DNA of 64,000 nt from Phycisphaeraceae bacterium (GTDB taxonomy: Bacteria > Planctomycetota > Phycisphaerae > Phycisphaerales > SM1A02). Location: positions 434,001 to 498,000 of the forward strand of contig JAHBWZ010000003.1 of assembly GCA_019636755.1 (NCBI GenBank), in the 5' to 3' direction. The notes under the pieces were generated by a model that saw nothing but the letters and a program-made list of their open reading frames with translations, searched no databases and was not told where the DNA came from. Below are positions 33,542 to 43,226 of this stretch, piece by piece. Position 1 is the first letter of the stretch, and every line of letters starts with the position of its first letter. Both the position numbers and the translations under genes were made by a program.

Positions 33542-36411
33542 GCGATGTACCTCGCGACGAGCCGCTTCGCCGCCTCGATCGCCTCGGGCGCGAGCGCCGG
33601 ATCCTTGCCGCCGGCCTGTGCCCGGTCAGGGCGGCCGCCGCCGCTGCCACCGCACGCGGCCGCCGCCGCGCGGACCCAGTCGCCGGCCCGCAACCCCTTC
33701 GAGATCAGCGCCTCCGGGACCGAGGCGGCGATGGTGACGCGGCCCTCCGCCGCATCGGGGGCGACGAGCAGGATCGCGGACTCCGGGCAGCGGGCCCGCA
33801 GCGCATCCATCGCCACCATGAGGGCGTCTCGATCCGCGCCCTCGATCATCGAGACGATCGCCGCCCCGGCCGCCGCTTCGGCGACACGTCGGGCCTGCTC
33901 CACGACGTCGCTGCGCTGTTCCGACTGCCGCCGCTTCTGCAGGGCCTTCGCCCGCTCGCGCATGGCATCGATCCGCCCGCCGAGCCGCTGGCGGGCGAGG
34001 ATCCCGAGTCCGAGACCTTCGAATGCCGCTGAAAGTTCCGTGAACGCAGGGAGGAACGCATCGTCTCCGAGTCGCGAGCAGTCGACGAGCTGCTGCTCGA
34101 GATTCGCCTCCGCGAGTCGCGCGGCGGTGGCCGCCGGCCCGGTCATCGCCACGATCCGCCGGATCCCGGCCGCGAGTGCCTGCTCGGAGACGACGACGAA
34201 GTTCGCGATTTCCCGCGTCGAGGCCACGTGTGTTCCACCACAGAACTCGATCGATGCCTCGAGCCACGCGTCATCCTGCGGACGCGCGAGCAGGTCCTCG
34301 ATCCGTGCGCCGACACTGACGACCCGGACCGGATCCGGGTACTTCTCGCCGAACACGGCACGGACGCCGCGGATCGCGCGCGCCTCCGCCAGCGGCACCG
34401 CTCCGGTCGCGACCGGGACCGCGCGCTCGATGTCGGCGAGGATCCGGCGCTCGACCTCCATGATCCGATCGGCACCGAGCGCCCCGCCCGCGGTGAAATC
34501 GAACCGGAGCCGGTCGGGCGCCACCAGCGACCCCTTCTGCTCGACGTGCTCGGTGAGGACTTCCCGCAGCGCGTGATTGAGCAGGTGCGTGCCGGTGTGA
34601 TTCGCGGCGACGAGGGCCCGCCGGTCGTGGTCCACCTCGATCTCCACCGACGCCCCTGCGTGCAGCGACCCGCCCGTCATGCGCCCGACGTGGAGCACGT
34701 ATCCGCCCATCGACTGGACGTCCTCGATCCTGAAGATGCCGCCCCCCGGCGCGCCGCTCACCCTGGGATCGTCCTGCGCGGCGGGATCCGAGTCTCCGGA
34801 ACGGATCGTGCCGTGATCGGCGACCTGCCCGCCGGACTCGCTGTAGTGATTCGTGCGATCGAGGATCAGCGCCACGGCGTCGCCGAGCACCGCGCGTTGC
34901 GTGATCGTCTCCCCGGTCCAGATGGCCCGGATCCGTGCCGTGATCGGCCTCGTCGCATACTTCGCGGTGTCCACCGTGGGCCCGATGCCGCGCTTCGCCA
35001 GGTCCGCAAGTACGTCGGGCGGCAGAACGGCACGCGTGTCCCCGCCGCTCGTCGTCCGCGACCGATCCCTCGCCTCCTCCATGAGCCGTTCGTATCCCGT
35101 CTCGTCGACGAGCAGGTCCTCCTCCGCCGCCATGACGCGTGTCAGGTCGATCGGGAAGCCCCAGGTGTCGTGGAGACGGAACGCATCCTCCGCGGCGATC
35201 GTCCGGGTCGGGAGCGCCCTGGCACGCGTCGCCGCGTCCCCGAAGAGCGCGATGCCCCGGTCGATCGTTCGGAGAAATGCGTGCTCCTCGTCCGCGATGA
35301 TGCGCGCGATCCGCGCGGGATCCGACGCAATTGCGGGAAACGCCTCCCCGAGGGACTCGACGACAGCGGGCACGAGATCGCAGAGCATCGGCTCCGGCAC
35401 CTCCAGCGCCTGCCGCGCCATGCGGACCGCGCGCCGGAGGATCCGCCGCAGCACGTAGCTCCGGCCCTCGTTTCCCGGCGCGGCACCGTCCGCCAGTGCC
35501 ACGACGATGCATCGCGCGTGATCGGCGATCACGCGATAGGCGATGTCGACGGGATCATCGATGCGGCCGGCATAGGGACGGGCACCGGACCGCCGCTGGA
35601 TCGCGTCGAACAGTCCGGACCAGATGTCGGTGTCGTAGTTGCTGTCCTTGCCCTGCAGGACGCGGGTGACGCGCTCGAAGCCCATCCCCGTGTCGACGTG
35701 CTTCGCCGGCAGCGGCGTCAGCCGGCCGTTGGCGTGCCGGTTGAACTGCATGAACACCAGATTCCAGATCTCGATCACGCGCGGATCACCGCGGTTGACG
35801 AGTGCGCCGCCCGAGCCGTCGGGCGTGGCGTCGTAGTGAATCTCGCTGCACGGCCCGCAGGGACCGGTCTCGCCCATCTCCCAGAAGTTCTCGCGCCGGC
35901 CCCACCGGGTGATGCGCCCGGCGGGCACGAACGACCGCCAGATCTCCTCCGCCTCCCTGTCTGCATCGAGCCCATCGGCCGCGTCACCGCCGAAGACCGT
36001 GACGTGCAGCCGCTCCGGATCGATCCCCCACCACTCCCGGCTCGTCAGCAGTTCCCACGCCCACGTGATCGCGTCGACCTTGAAGTAGTCGCCGAACGAC
36101 CAGTTGCCCAGCATCTCGAAGAACGTGTGGTGATACGTGTCGCGCCCCACGTCCTCCAGGTCGTTGTGCTTCCCCCCGGCCCGGATGCATTTCTGCGAGT
36201 TCGCCGCACGCCGATAGGCGCGCGAACCCTGGCCCAGGAAGACATCCTTGAACTGGTTCATGCCCGCGTTCGTGAAGAGCAGGGTCGGATCATCCACCGG
36301 CACCACCGACGACGACGGAACGAAGGTGTGCCCCCGTCGCTGCACGAAGTACTCGATGAAATCACGACGGACGCGGCTCGCCGAACGGCTCCTGGTCACT
36401 GAATTCTGCAC
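33538..36411 (-). CDS. alaS: Alanyl-tRNA synthetase
   Basis: The 957-residue enzyme charges tRNA-Ala and edits mischarged tRNA. The catalytic domain shows HHTFFEMLGNWSFGDYFK near residue 85, GPCGPCSEIHYD near 170 and GMGFER near 235. NEGRSYVLRRILRRAVR lies near 310. The editing domain has NHTGTHLLNHAL and FCGGTH. The frame stays open upstream without ATG, and the chosen GTG at 36411 lies 7 bases after a -10-like TACACT. A second GTG four codons later is possible. It is longer than the E. coli enzyme (876 residues), in part from a Gly/Asp/Pro insertion near the editing domain start (around 34750-34810). Confidence 0.95.
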   Translation of the reverse strand: MQNSVTRSRSASRVRRDFIEYFVQRRGHTFVPSSSVVPVDDPTLLFTNAGMNQFKDVFLGQGSRAYRRAANSQKCIRAGGKHNDLEDVGRDTYHHTFFEMLGNWSFGDYFKVDAITWAWELLTSREWWGIDPERLHVTVFGGDAADGLDADREAEEIWRSFVPAGRITRWGRRENFWEMGETGPCGPCSEIHYDATPDGSGGALVNRGDPRVIEIWNLVFMQFNRHANGRLTPLPAKHVDTGMGFERVTRVLQGKDSNYDTDIWSGLFDAIQRRSGARPYAGRIDDPVDIAYRVIADHARCIVVALADGAAPGNEGRSYVLRRILRRAVRMARQALEVPEPMLCDLVPAVVESLGEAFPAIASDPARIARIIADEEHAFLRTIDRGIALFGDAATRARALPTRTIAAEDAFRLHDTWGFPIDLTRVMAAEEDLLVDETGYERLMEEARDRSRTTSGGDTRAVLPPDVLADLAKRGIGPTVDTAKYATRPITARIRAIWTGETITQRAVLGDAVALILDRTNHYSESGGQVADHGTIRSGDSDPAAQDDPRVSGAPGGGIFRIEDVQSMGGYVLHVGRMTGGSLHAGASVEIEVDHDRRALVAANHTGTHLLNHALREVLTEHVEQKGSLVAPDRLRFDFTAGGALGADRIMEVERRILADIERAVPVATGAVPLAEARAIRGVRAVFGEKYPDPVRVVSVGARIEDLLARPQDDAWLEASIEFCGGTHVASTREIANFVVVSEQALAAGIRRIVAMTGPAATAARLAEANLEQQLVDCSRLGDDAFLPAFTELSAAFEGLGLGILARQRLGGRIDAMRERAKALQKRRQSEQRSDVVEQARRVAEAAAGAAIVSMIEGADRDALMVAMDALRARCPESAILLVAPDAAEGRVTIAASVPEALISKGLRAGDWVRAAAAACGGSGGGRPDRAQAGGKDPALAPEAIEAAKRLVARYIA

Positions 36412-36911
36412 GGGACGGAGTGTACCGGGGGCGAGCACGCCGTTGAGGAACCCGCGCGGGCTGCGAGCGGTGCGGATCCGCCGGCCCGGCGGCGCCGCGT
36501 CTCGACGGATCCTGTTCCGATCGGCCTCTGCCGCCGCCCCCGGAACCGACGGATCGGCCCTCGCGCTCGCCTGCGCGGAAGTCCCTCGACAGCCCGCGAG
36601 CGTCGGCCACGGATCGCACCCCGGTGCACCACGCGCCGCCACCCCGCGCGGACCGGGGCGCCGCGTCCGCGCGGCCGGCCCGGAATGACGGCGGAATCGC
36701 CGGCCGCGGCGAGCCTCCCGGCGCTGGCCAGAGCGCGGCGTTCCGGGTATCCTGCCCGGCTTCGAGCGTGGTCCACGGGGCCGTCGCCCGACCGCATGGC
36801 CAGGCGGCGCGTTCCACCGGTGGCGGACGCGGCGCCCGCCTCGCGGCCCCGTTCGCGCGTGGCCTCGGCGCGTCGGCATGCGTGCCGTCCGCCGCTCGCT
36901 GGAGCCCCCGC
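36412..36911. other. Divergent region between alaS and tpiA
   Basis: This 500-base interval holds no supported gene. It contains the alaS promoter candidate and a -10-like TATCCT at 36748-36753 that could serve tpiA with a leader of about 150 bases. Confidence 0.5.
36419..36424 (-). promoter_or_regulatory. -10-like hexamer TACACT directly before the alaS GTG
   Basis: Read on the minus strand, TACACT ends 7 bases before the GTG start of alaS. No strong -35 element is visible. Confidence 0.45.
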
Positions 36912-37700
36912 ATGCATGCCCGAGTCGCCGCGGTCGGTGGCAACTGGAAGATGAACCTGGATCTCGCCGCGTGCCGGACCCTCGCCGGCAGCATCGCGAG
37001 CGCCGCGCGCGCCGAGACGTTCGGGTGCGAGATCACCCTCTTCCCCCCTTACCCGTATCTCCCGGCGGTCGAATCACAGCTCCGCGGAACATCCGTACGC
37101 CTCGGCGCTCAGGATCTGTGCGAGCGCCCGAACGGCGCCATGACGGGCGAGGTCTCCGCGGCCATGCTCGTCGATGTCGGTGTGACCACGGTGATCGTGG
37201 GGCACTCGGAGCGCCGCCACATCCGCGGCGAACATGACGCGCTCGTCGCGGCGAAGCTGGATGCGGCACTGTCGGCAGGACTCCAGGCGGTCCTGTGTGT
37301 CGGCGAGCGGCTCGAGGACCGGGAGGCGGGCCGGACGCTCGACGTGGTCCTGGCCCAGATCGACGCCGCGACCGCGTCGATCACCGCGGGCCGGTTCAGC
37401 GGCATCACGCTTGCGTATGAACCGGTCTGGGCGATCGGAACCGGGCTGACCGCGAGCCCGGAGGATGCCCAGCCCGTGCACGCGGCCCTCCGCGCATGGA
37501 CGCGGGACCGATTCGGCGCGCTCGCCGCGGAAGCGCTGCGGATCGAGTACGGCGGGTCGGTCAAGGCCTCGCTTTCGGCCGATCTCATCGCACAACCCGA
37601 TATCGACGGCTTCCTCGTCGGCGGCGCCTCCCTCTCGGCCGACGAGTTCCTCAGGATCGTCCGGTCTGTGGAGCAGTCATCGCTGTCGACCGCGCCCTGA
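36912..37700 (+). CDS. tpiA: Triosephosphate isomerase
   Basis: The 262-residue glycolytic enzyme shows GNWKMN with the catalytic Lys (near residue 13), VGHSERR with the catalytic His near 97, the catalytic Glu in AYEPVWAIGTG near 171, and YGGSV near 216. The ATG at 36912 has GGAG 7 bases upstream. It is followed by secG after 90 bases, a neighbourhood common in many bacteria. Confidence 0.97.
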   Translation: MHARVAAVGGNWKMNLDLAACRTLAGSIASAARAETFGCEITLFPPYPYLPAVESQLRGTSVRLGAQDLCERPNGAMTGEVSAAMLVDVGVTTVIVGHSERRHIRGEHDALVAAKLDAALSAGLQAVLCVGERLEDREAGRTLDVVLAQIDAATASITAGRFSGITLAYEPVWAIGTGLTASPEDAQPVHAALRAWTRDRFGALAAEALRIEYGGSVKASLSADLIAQPDIDGFLVGGASLSADEFLRIVRSVEQSSLSTAP

Positions 37701-37790
37701 GCGCAGGCCGGCCCTGCACTCCGCTCCGTCACCGGATCTCATCGGATCTCCCACTGACGTCTTCACCTTCGCCCTGAGAGTCCCACGACC

Positions 37791-38165
37791 ATGAACTGGT
37801 TTCTCGTCCTCACGCTGCTCTTCACGATCGTCTCGGCCGCACTCGTGCTCATCGTCCTCGTCCAGCGCCCCCAGGGTGGCGGGCTCGCCGGCGCGTTCGG
37901 CGGTGCCGGCGGCGGCGGCACCGACTCGGTCTTCGGTGGCCGGGTCGGCGATGCGCTGACCTGGGCAACGGTGGTCGCGTTCTGCGTGTTCTTCAGCCTC
38001 GCAGTCATCCTGAATCTCGACTTCCTCCAGCCGCGGCCGGGAATCGCCGTGCCGCCGGAAGGCGTGAACATCACGGGCGGACTCGACACCGGTGCCGCCG
38101 GCGGCATCGGCGAGCCGGCACTCCCGACACCGCCGGCCGAAGGCAGCCCGCTGGGGACGCCGTGA
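37791..38165 (+). CDS. secG: Preprotein translocase subunit SecG
   Basis: The 124-residue protein has the SecG layout: a helix at residues 3-24, the LVQRPQGGGLAGAFGG loop, a second helix near 57-78 and a Pro/Gly-rich tail. It assists SecYEG during protein export. tpiA lies upstream and yicC downstream in the same direction. Confidence 0.92.
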   Translation: MNWFLVLTLLFTIVSAALVLIVLVQRPQGGGLAGAFGGAGGGGTDSVFGGRVGDALTWATVVAFCVFFSLAVILNLDFLQPRPGIAVPPEGVNITGGLDTGAAGGIGEPALPTPPAEGSPLGTP

Positions 38166-38211
38166 CCCGACCGCCAGCAACGCGATCCACGATCGCCCCC
38201 GGAACCTCGCG

Positions 38212-39099
38212 ATGATCAGTTCGATGACCGGCTTCGGCGGGGCGAGCACCGAGGATGGCGGCCGCCACCTCTCGGTCGAAGTCCGATCGCTCAACAGCCG
38301 CTACTACAAGGGCCAGGTGCGGACGCCCGAGGGACTCCAGTCACTGGAGGCCGAGATCGAGTCCCGCCTCGCCAGGCGGCTCACGCGCGGAAGTGTCACC
38401 GTCACCGTGCGCTGCGTGGACCATTCGGCGGCCGCGGCCGCGTCGCTGAATCCCGCGGCGATCCAGCGGTACATCGAGCAGTTCCGGGCGCTTCCCGCGT
38501 TCGCCGAGGCGCACACCGGGATCGACATCGGCTCAATGCTCTCGCTGCCCGGCGTCATCATCGATGACACCGCGGAGGTGCTCACCGATGCCGTCCGGCC
38601 TGCCGTCATGCGGCTCCTGGACGAGGCGATCGGCCGGCTCGTCGCGATGCGCCGGCGCGAAGGCGAGATGCTCCGGAATGACCTGCACAGTCACTGCCGC
38701 CGGATCGCGGAGCACCTGACGGTCGTCACGGAGCATGTCCCGCAGATGATCGCGCAGTACCAGGCGAAACTGCGGCTGCGCGTCGAGGCGCTGCTCGATG
38801 GATCCAGCGCGTCGCTGCGGGACGAGGACCTTCTCCGCGAGGTGGCACTCTTCGCGGACCGGAGCGACGTCGCCGAGGAAGTCGCACGACTCCAGGGTCA
38901 CCTTGCACAGTTCCGCGAGCGCATCGACGGCACGGACGAGGAACCCGTGGGCCGTACGCTCGACTTCATCGCACAGGAGATGCTCCGCGAGGCCAACACG
39001 ATCGGGAGCAAGTGCCTCGATGTCGAGGTGTCCCGCCGCATCGTCGAGATCAAGAGCGCCATCGATCGCATCAAGGAGCAGGTCCAGAACGTGGAGTAG
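38212..39099 (+). CDS. yicC: YicC-family endoribonuclease-like protein
   Basis: The 295-residue protein begins with MISSMTGFG, a YicC hallmark, continues with EVRSLNSRYY near residue 25, and ends with DFIAQEMLREANTIGSK, then EIKSAIDRIKEQVQNVE. YicC proteins act as RNA-degrading or RNase-adaptor proteins in stationary phase. The ATG at 38212 gives the conserved N-terminus. The next gene follows after 25 bases. Confidence 0.94.
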   Translation: MISSMTGFGGASTEDGGRHLSVEVRSLNSRYYKGQVRTPEGLQSLEAEIESRLARRLTRGSVTVTVRCVDHSAAAAASLNPAAIQRYIEQFRALPAFAEAHTGIDIGSMLSLPGVIIDDTAEVLTDAVRPAVMRLLDEAIGRLVAMRRREGEMLRNDLHSHCRRIAEHLTVVTEHVPQMIAQYQAKLRLRVEALLDGSSASLRDEDLLREVALFADRSDVAEEVARLQGHLAQFRERIDGTDEEPVGRTLDFIAQEMLREANTIGSKCLDVEVSRRIVEIKSAIDRIKEQVQNVE

Positions 39100-39124
39100 C
39101 GGCCGGGCGCGTTGACTGCGGACG

Positions 39125-40156
39125 ATGACGGACATCAGTGCTGACGAATTCCGGGCGGCCATCGCCGCGTGGGGCCTCGATGCGGTCCAGGAGGCGATGC
39201 CGTACCGGCGCGGCTCCTCCCGCTCACCGAAGGTCCGGATCCGGACACGCTCCGGCGAGTACCTGCTCAAGCGGCTTGCGCCCGAGCGGAGCGATCCGGC
39301 GCGGATCGCGATGGCCCATGCGGTGCAGTACGAACTTGCCGGCGCCGGCTTCCCGGTCGCCGCGCCGCTGCCGACGCTGGCGGGGACCACGGTCCTGCAC
39401 CTCGGTCCGTCGTACTTCGAACTCTTCCCGTTCATCGTGGCGCGGCATCCCGCCCGGAGCACCCGCTTCTCCGCCGAGTCGGGAGTTCTGCTCGCGCACA
39501 TGCATGCGATACTCACGCCGCGTGCGCGGACCGGCGGCCCGGCGGAACCCGGGTACCACCGCGCGCCGCGATTCCGGCGCATTCTCCAGCGCGCCGTCGC
39601 GCGGATCGGATCGACGCCGGATCGGCGCGCCCGCGCCGAGCGCACCGCCGCGTACCTCGCCGGCGCCTACCGCGACTCCGCACGCCGCGCCGATGCCGCG
39701 GGATTCGACGCATTCCCGGTCACCATCGTGCACGGCGACTGGCACCCGGGAAACCTCCTTGCCACGCAGGACACGATCGTCGCGGTCCTTGACTTCGAGG
39801 CGGTCCGGACCGGGCCGCGCGTACTCGACCTGGCGAATGCCTGCCTCCAGTTCGCGCACGAGGCCGCGACGGACCCGGCGGATCCCGCCACCTGGCCTAC
39901 CGGTCTCAGCACCGCCCGCATCCGGACCCTGCTCGCCAGTTATGATGCAACGGCGATCGAGCCGCTGGACACCGCGGAGCGGGCGTGCATCGCGTGGCTC
40001 TCGATCGAGGCGCTGATCCACGACGCGGTCATTCCGATCGCGGCAACCGGGCGCTTCGGCGAGATCGACGGACTCGCATTCCTCGAGATGATCGAGCGGC
40101 GGGCCAGGTGGATGCGGCCACGGGCGGCACGAGCGACGGAGGGGCACACCCCATGA
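39125..40156 (+). CDS. APH/homoserine-kinase-type phosphotransferase
   Basis: The 343-residue protein has an aminoglycoside-phosphotransferase-like kinase fold: an N-lobe Lys in YLLKRLAP, the catalytic loop HGDWHPGNLL near residue 204 with the base Asp, and the metal-binding DFE near 222. This pattern fits the homoserine kinase type II/choline kinase superfamily; small-molecule substrate unknown. It follows yicC closely and overlaps the next gene by ATGA. Confidence 0.85.
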   Translation: MTDISADEFRAAIAAWGLDAVQEAMPYRRGSSRSPKVRIRTRSGEYLLKRLAPERSDPARIAMAHAVQYELAGAGFPVAAPLPTLAGTTVLHLGPSYFELFPFIVARHPARSTRFSAESGVLLAHMHAILTPRARTGGPAEPGYHRAPRFRRILQRAVARIGSTPDRRARAERTAAYLAGAYRDSARRADAAGFDAFPVTIVHGDWHPGNLLATQDTIVAVLDFEAVRTGPRVLDLANACLQFAHEAATDPADPATWPTGLSTARIRTLLASYDATAIEPLDTAERACIAWLSIEALIHDAVIPIAATGRFGEIDGLAFLEMIERRARWMRPRAARATEGHTP

Positions 40157-41304
40157 CCACGCGACACCGGCCTGACTCCATCGTGGATGCCCGCCGACCG
40201 CGCCTTCCGGTCGGATCCGGCCGGCTGACCCGTGCCGTCGCGGTCGTCCTGGCGGCGGCATGTTCGACCGGGATGGCCGCCGGCGCCTCCGCCGCGCGCC
40301 TGCAGGACACGGTGTCCGGCATCCCGGAGTCGGCGTCCGACACCGCCTTCCGCCCGCCGTCGATCATTCCCGACGACGACGCACTGCACACGCTCCCGAT
40401 CGACCCCGCGGTCCGGGCGCTGGTGGATCGACTCGGCGGCCCTTCCTATGCGGAGCGCATGGACGCCGCGCGGCGCATCGTGGAGCGCGATACCGATCCG
40501 GCCCAGCTGATCGCACTGCTCCTCCGGGATGAACTCGATGCGGAACAGCGCTACCGCGTCCTCGGTGTCCTGCGGGAACTCATCGTCCAGGCACCGCGAG
40601 GGGCGCTGGGTATCCGCATGGCACAGGTCCGGCTCGCCGCGCAGGCACCGGAGGGTGTCGAGATCGCGGAGGTGATCGAGGGACTCCCCGCCGCCGCGGT
40701 CCTGCGGGTCGGCGATGTCATCACGCACATCGAGGGCGTGCGCATCCGTGACGCCAACGAACTCATCCTGATCATTCAGTCGCGGCGCCCCGGCACGCAG
40801 GTCCGCCTCGACATTCTGCGAACTGTCGTGGACGCCGACGGTGACCGCCGGACGGGGACTCTCCGCGTGAACGTCGGACTCGGTTCCACGACGCAGCTCG
40901 ACACGCCGCGCGATCCGCGCGGCGCCCAGGTCGCGATGAGTCCGATCCTCAGCCGCCGGATCATCGAGTGGAACCGCCTGGTCGCGCGATTCCAGCCCGC
41001 CGCCCGTGTCCTGCGACCTGCTGCCGGTTCCCCGCCGATCTTCGTCTACACACCGAGGACGCTGCCGGAGCCGCTCATCGAGCAGCACTCCGTGATCGTC
41101 GACCTGAAGCGCGAGATTGAGGAAGTCGAGTTCGGGCGCCGATCGGTCACGCAGATCACGCTCGCGCAGTGGCGTGATCGTCTCGACCGCCTGCAGCGCG
41201 AGTCGCGTGATCCGGGGCTTCAACCGACGGAGCGGGAACTGCTGATGCGCCTCGCCGAGCGGTTCGAGGAACTCCTGGCGCTGGTCGACCCGACGGGCCG
41301 GTGA
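40153..41304 (+). CDS. Exported PDZ-domain protein
   Basis: The 383-residue protein has a signal-like stretch near residues 28-48 (AVAVVLAAACSTGMAAGASA). A helical region around 80-130 follows, then a PDZ domain near 150-235 (LGIRMAQVRLAAQAPEGVEI, then LPAAAVLRVGDVITHIEGVRI). The C-terminal 100 residues are helical. There is no protease domain. It is coupled by an ATGA overlap to the kinase-like gene. Confidence 0.8.
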   Translation: MTTRHRPDSIVDARRPRLPVGSGRLTRAVAVVLAAACSTGMAAGASAARLQDTVSGIPESASDTAFRPPSIIPDDDALHTLPIDPAVRALVDRLGGPSYAERMDAARRIVERDTDPAQLIALLLRDELDAEQRYRVLGVLRELIVQAPRGALGIRMAQVRLAAQAPEGVEIAEVIEGLPAAAVLRVGDVITHIEGVRIRDANELILIIQSRRPGTQVRLDILRTVVDADGDRRTGTLRVNVGLGSTTQLDTPRDPRGAQVAMSPILSRRIIEWNRLVARFQPAARVLRPAAGSPPIFVYTPRTLPEPLIEQHSVIVDLKREIEEVEFGRRSVTQITLAQWRDRLDRLQRESRDPGLQPTERELLMRLAERFEELLALVDPTGR

Positions 41305-41349
41305 TCCGTGATCTCGACGGCAGCGGGCATTCCGCGACCCTCGAAGCCG

Positions 41350-41778
41350 CTACCTGAACAGGACGACCAGGAGGATCGCGAGGGCAATCGGGATCCCGAT
41401 CGCCAGCAGCATCGGAAGCGCGGGCACGATGGCCGGCGGCGGCGGCGCCGGATCGCCGACATCGACCGAGTCCCAGTCGATCGAGTCCGACTCGGCGCGC
41501 CGGTCGCGAAGCACCGAGCGCGCCCGCGCGTGATCGACCGCGCGGACACACACCGGTACGCCAGGCCGGGTCGCGGAGAGCGCGAAGCTGAAGCCGCGCT
41601 CGACCATGTCGAATGACCTGGCCTCGACGCCGTGGTCGGCCAGGTAGACGACCAGCAGACTCGCCTCGAATCCGCTCCGCGCAACCGCGACCTGCACCAG
41701 CCGGTCCGGGTCGCCTCCGAGGCCCGCCGGCATCCCGTCACCGTCCGGCCTGTCCTCGCGCGGTTCATCGGCCATCAT
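41350..41778 (-). CDS. DUF2007-like putative signal-transducing protein with membrane tail
   Basis: The 142-residue protein has a DUF2007-like ferredoxin-fold segment at residues about 25-92 (LVQVAVARSGFEASLLVVYLADHGVEA, then VPVCVRAVDHARARSVL) and ends in a hydrophobic helix (ALPMLLAIGIPIALAILLVVLF). Family members are thought to bind small ligands or other proteins (PII-like). Its first ATG overlaps the stop of the upstream gene by ATGA. Confidence 0.72.
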   Translation of the reverse strand: MMADEPREDRPDGDGMPAGLGGDPDRLVQVAVARSGFEASLLVVYLADHGVEARSFDMVERGFSFALSATRPGVPVCVRAVDHARARSVLRDRRAESDSIDWDSVDVGDPAPPPPAIVPALPMLLAIGIPIALAILLVVLFR

Positions 41779-43100
41779 CCTGCTCCCTCCGCCCCGGTCA
41801 TCGGGGCGCCCATACCCGCCCCGTGCGACAGTGATCCGTCAGCAGCGCCGGCCCTGATGTCGGCAAGCACCTGCGCCACGGCGGCGTGGTCCGTCGGTTC
41901 CAGGCGATCTCCGCGCCGGGTCACGAGGACCCAGTCAGCGATCTGCTCACAGGCGATGCGTCGCGACGGCGCCGACGCGTCCGCACACTCCGTCTCGACG
42001 GCGTCGGCACCGGCCGCGTCAGCGCGCCGGACAACGCACCGGGCCGCAGAAACGGATCCGTCCCCGGGGCGGGCCTGCACGAGGAGACGGACGGTGGAAC
42101 CCGGTCCGCGGCATGCCGACTCCCAGGCCCGGTGCGCCGTGAACGCCTCGGCGACTCCGGCCCACGTGTGCTGCGCCGCCAGCGCCCGCTGACGGACCGT
42201 GGCGTCTCCACGCCAGACCGGGATTTCCCGGTCGCTCGTCATGCGCCGCAGGAGGGTGCGGGGCGGCACCCAGCAGGCCCGCCAGGTACCGTGCTGCCGT
42301 TCATCACAGACCACCAGCCGCGGCCCGCCATGCGCCGCGCCGGCCCGGTCGCGCTCGCCACCGGGCGTCCCCGCGGCCATGGTCGCGACGACCTCGACCA
42401 CGGGGACGAGCGCGATCGCGATCCCGGGCACCACATCCCTGGCGAACGGCGGCTCATCCTGCGGCGGCGCCTCGATGAGCTGCGCGGCCACCTCGCCGAT
42501 CAAGGCAGCCGCGGCAGGCACGAGATCCGACTCGATCTCCAGGATCTCGAGGTCCGGGATGCCTGCCCGCGCACAGCCGTGGGTGTGCACCCAGCCGATG
42601 TCGCCGTCGTCGGCGGCCTGGACGGACCAGAGCACCCAGGGCGGAACCGCGCCCGGAGGCAGCCCGACGAAGATCGCGTCCAGTCGTTCCGCGGTCCACC
42701 AGAGATCCGCATCCAGGTCCTTGATGCCGATCACGCCCGGCACGCCGATCCGGATCGCCCGCATCGCGCCCGCGAAGTCGAGGGTCGGCGCGCCGTGTCG
42801 CAGCGGAACATGGACACGGAGGACAGGAAGGCGTGCTTCGGTCCCGTCGGAGGGCAGCCACTCCGGCGCAACGACCAGCGGCGCACAGAGGTCCGGAAGC
42901 GGAATCGCGGCGGCCCATGGCGACACGGCGCCATCCGGCGCCCGAAGCGGAATCGGCGCGTCGATCGCACCAAGGCGGCGTGCCACGGACCGCGGGTCCT
43001 CGAGGGTGCCCGAGGTCGCTTCGTCGAGAACCAGGATCAGTTCCGCCGCGCCGACGATGCCGGGGTCCGACGGTGTCAGGATGCTGGCCTGCGAAGACAC
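41775..43100 (-). CDS. Large unknown soluble protein downstream of ccsA
   Basis: The 441-residue protein is alpha/beta without membrane segments. Visible blocks are GIVGAAELILVLDEATSG near residue 14, VIGIKDLDADLWW near 126, and GWVHTHGCARAGIPDLEILEIESDL near 170. I do not recognise the family with certainty. The GTG at 43100 is preferred because GGAG lies 8 bases upstream; an ATG at 43202 would add 34 low-complexity residues. It is coupled to the DUF2007-like gene downstream. Confidence 0.68.
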   Translation of the reverse strand: MSSQASILTPSDPGIVGAAELILVLDEATSGTLEDPRSVARRLGAIDAPIPLRAPDGAVSPWAAAIPLPDLCAPLVVAPEWLPSDGTEARLPVLRVHVPLRHGAPTLDFAGAMRAIRIGVPGVIGIKDLDADLWWTAERLDAIFVGLPPGAVPPWVLWSVQAADDGDIGWVHTHGCARAGIPDLEILEIESDLVPAAAALIGEVAAQLIEAPPQDEPPFARDVVPGIAIALVPVVEVVATMAAGTPGGERDRAGAAHGGPRLVVCDERQHGTWRACWVPPRTLLRRMTSDREIPVWRGDATVRQRALAAQHTWAGVAEAFTAHRAWESACRGPGSTVRLLVQARPGDGSVSAARCVVRRADAAGADAVETECADASAPSRRIACEQIADWVLVTRRGDRLEPTDHAAVAQVLADIRAGAADGSLSHGAGMGAPMTGAEGAG

Positions 43101-43226
43101 GCGGTCAACTCCGTGTTCATGCCGGCTTCCGGCGCTCCCGCCGTGCCGCCGGGGCGCCTCGACAGCGCCCGGGTACCGGAACGGATCGGATGTCGATCCC
43201 ATCGGCGCCGGCCGGTCCGGCGCCGG

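Noticed and set aside
34228-36402. A 724-codon open frame on the plus strand opposite alaS
   Set aside because: It is a GC-driven shadow of alaS: Arg/Asp/Val-rich, no domain pattern, while the minus strand encodes a full alanyl-tRNA synthetase.
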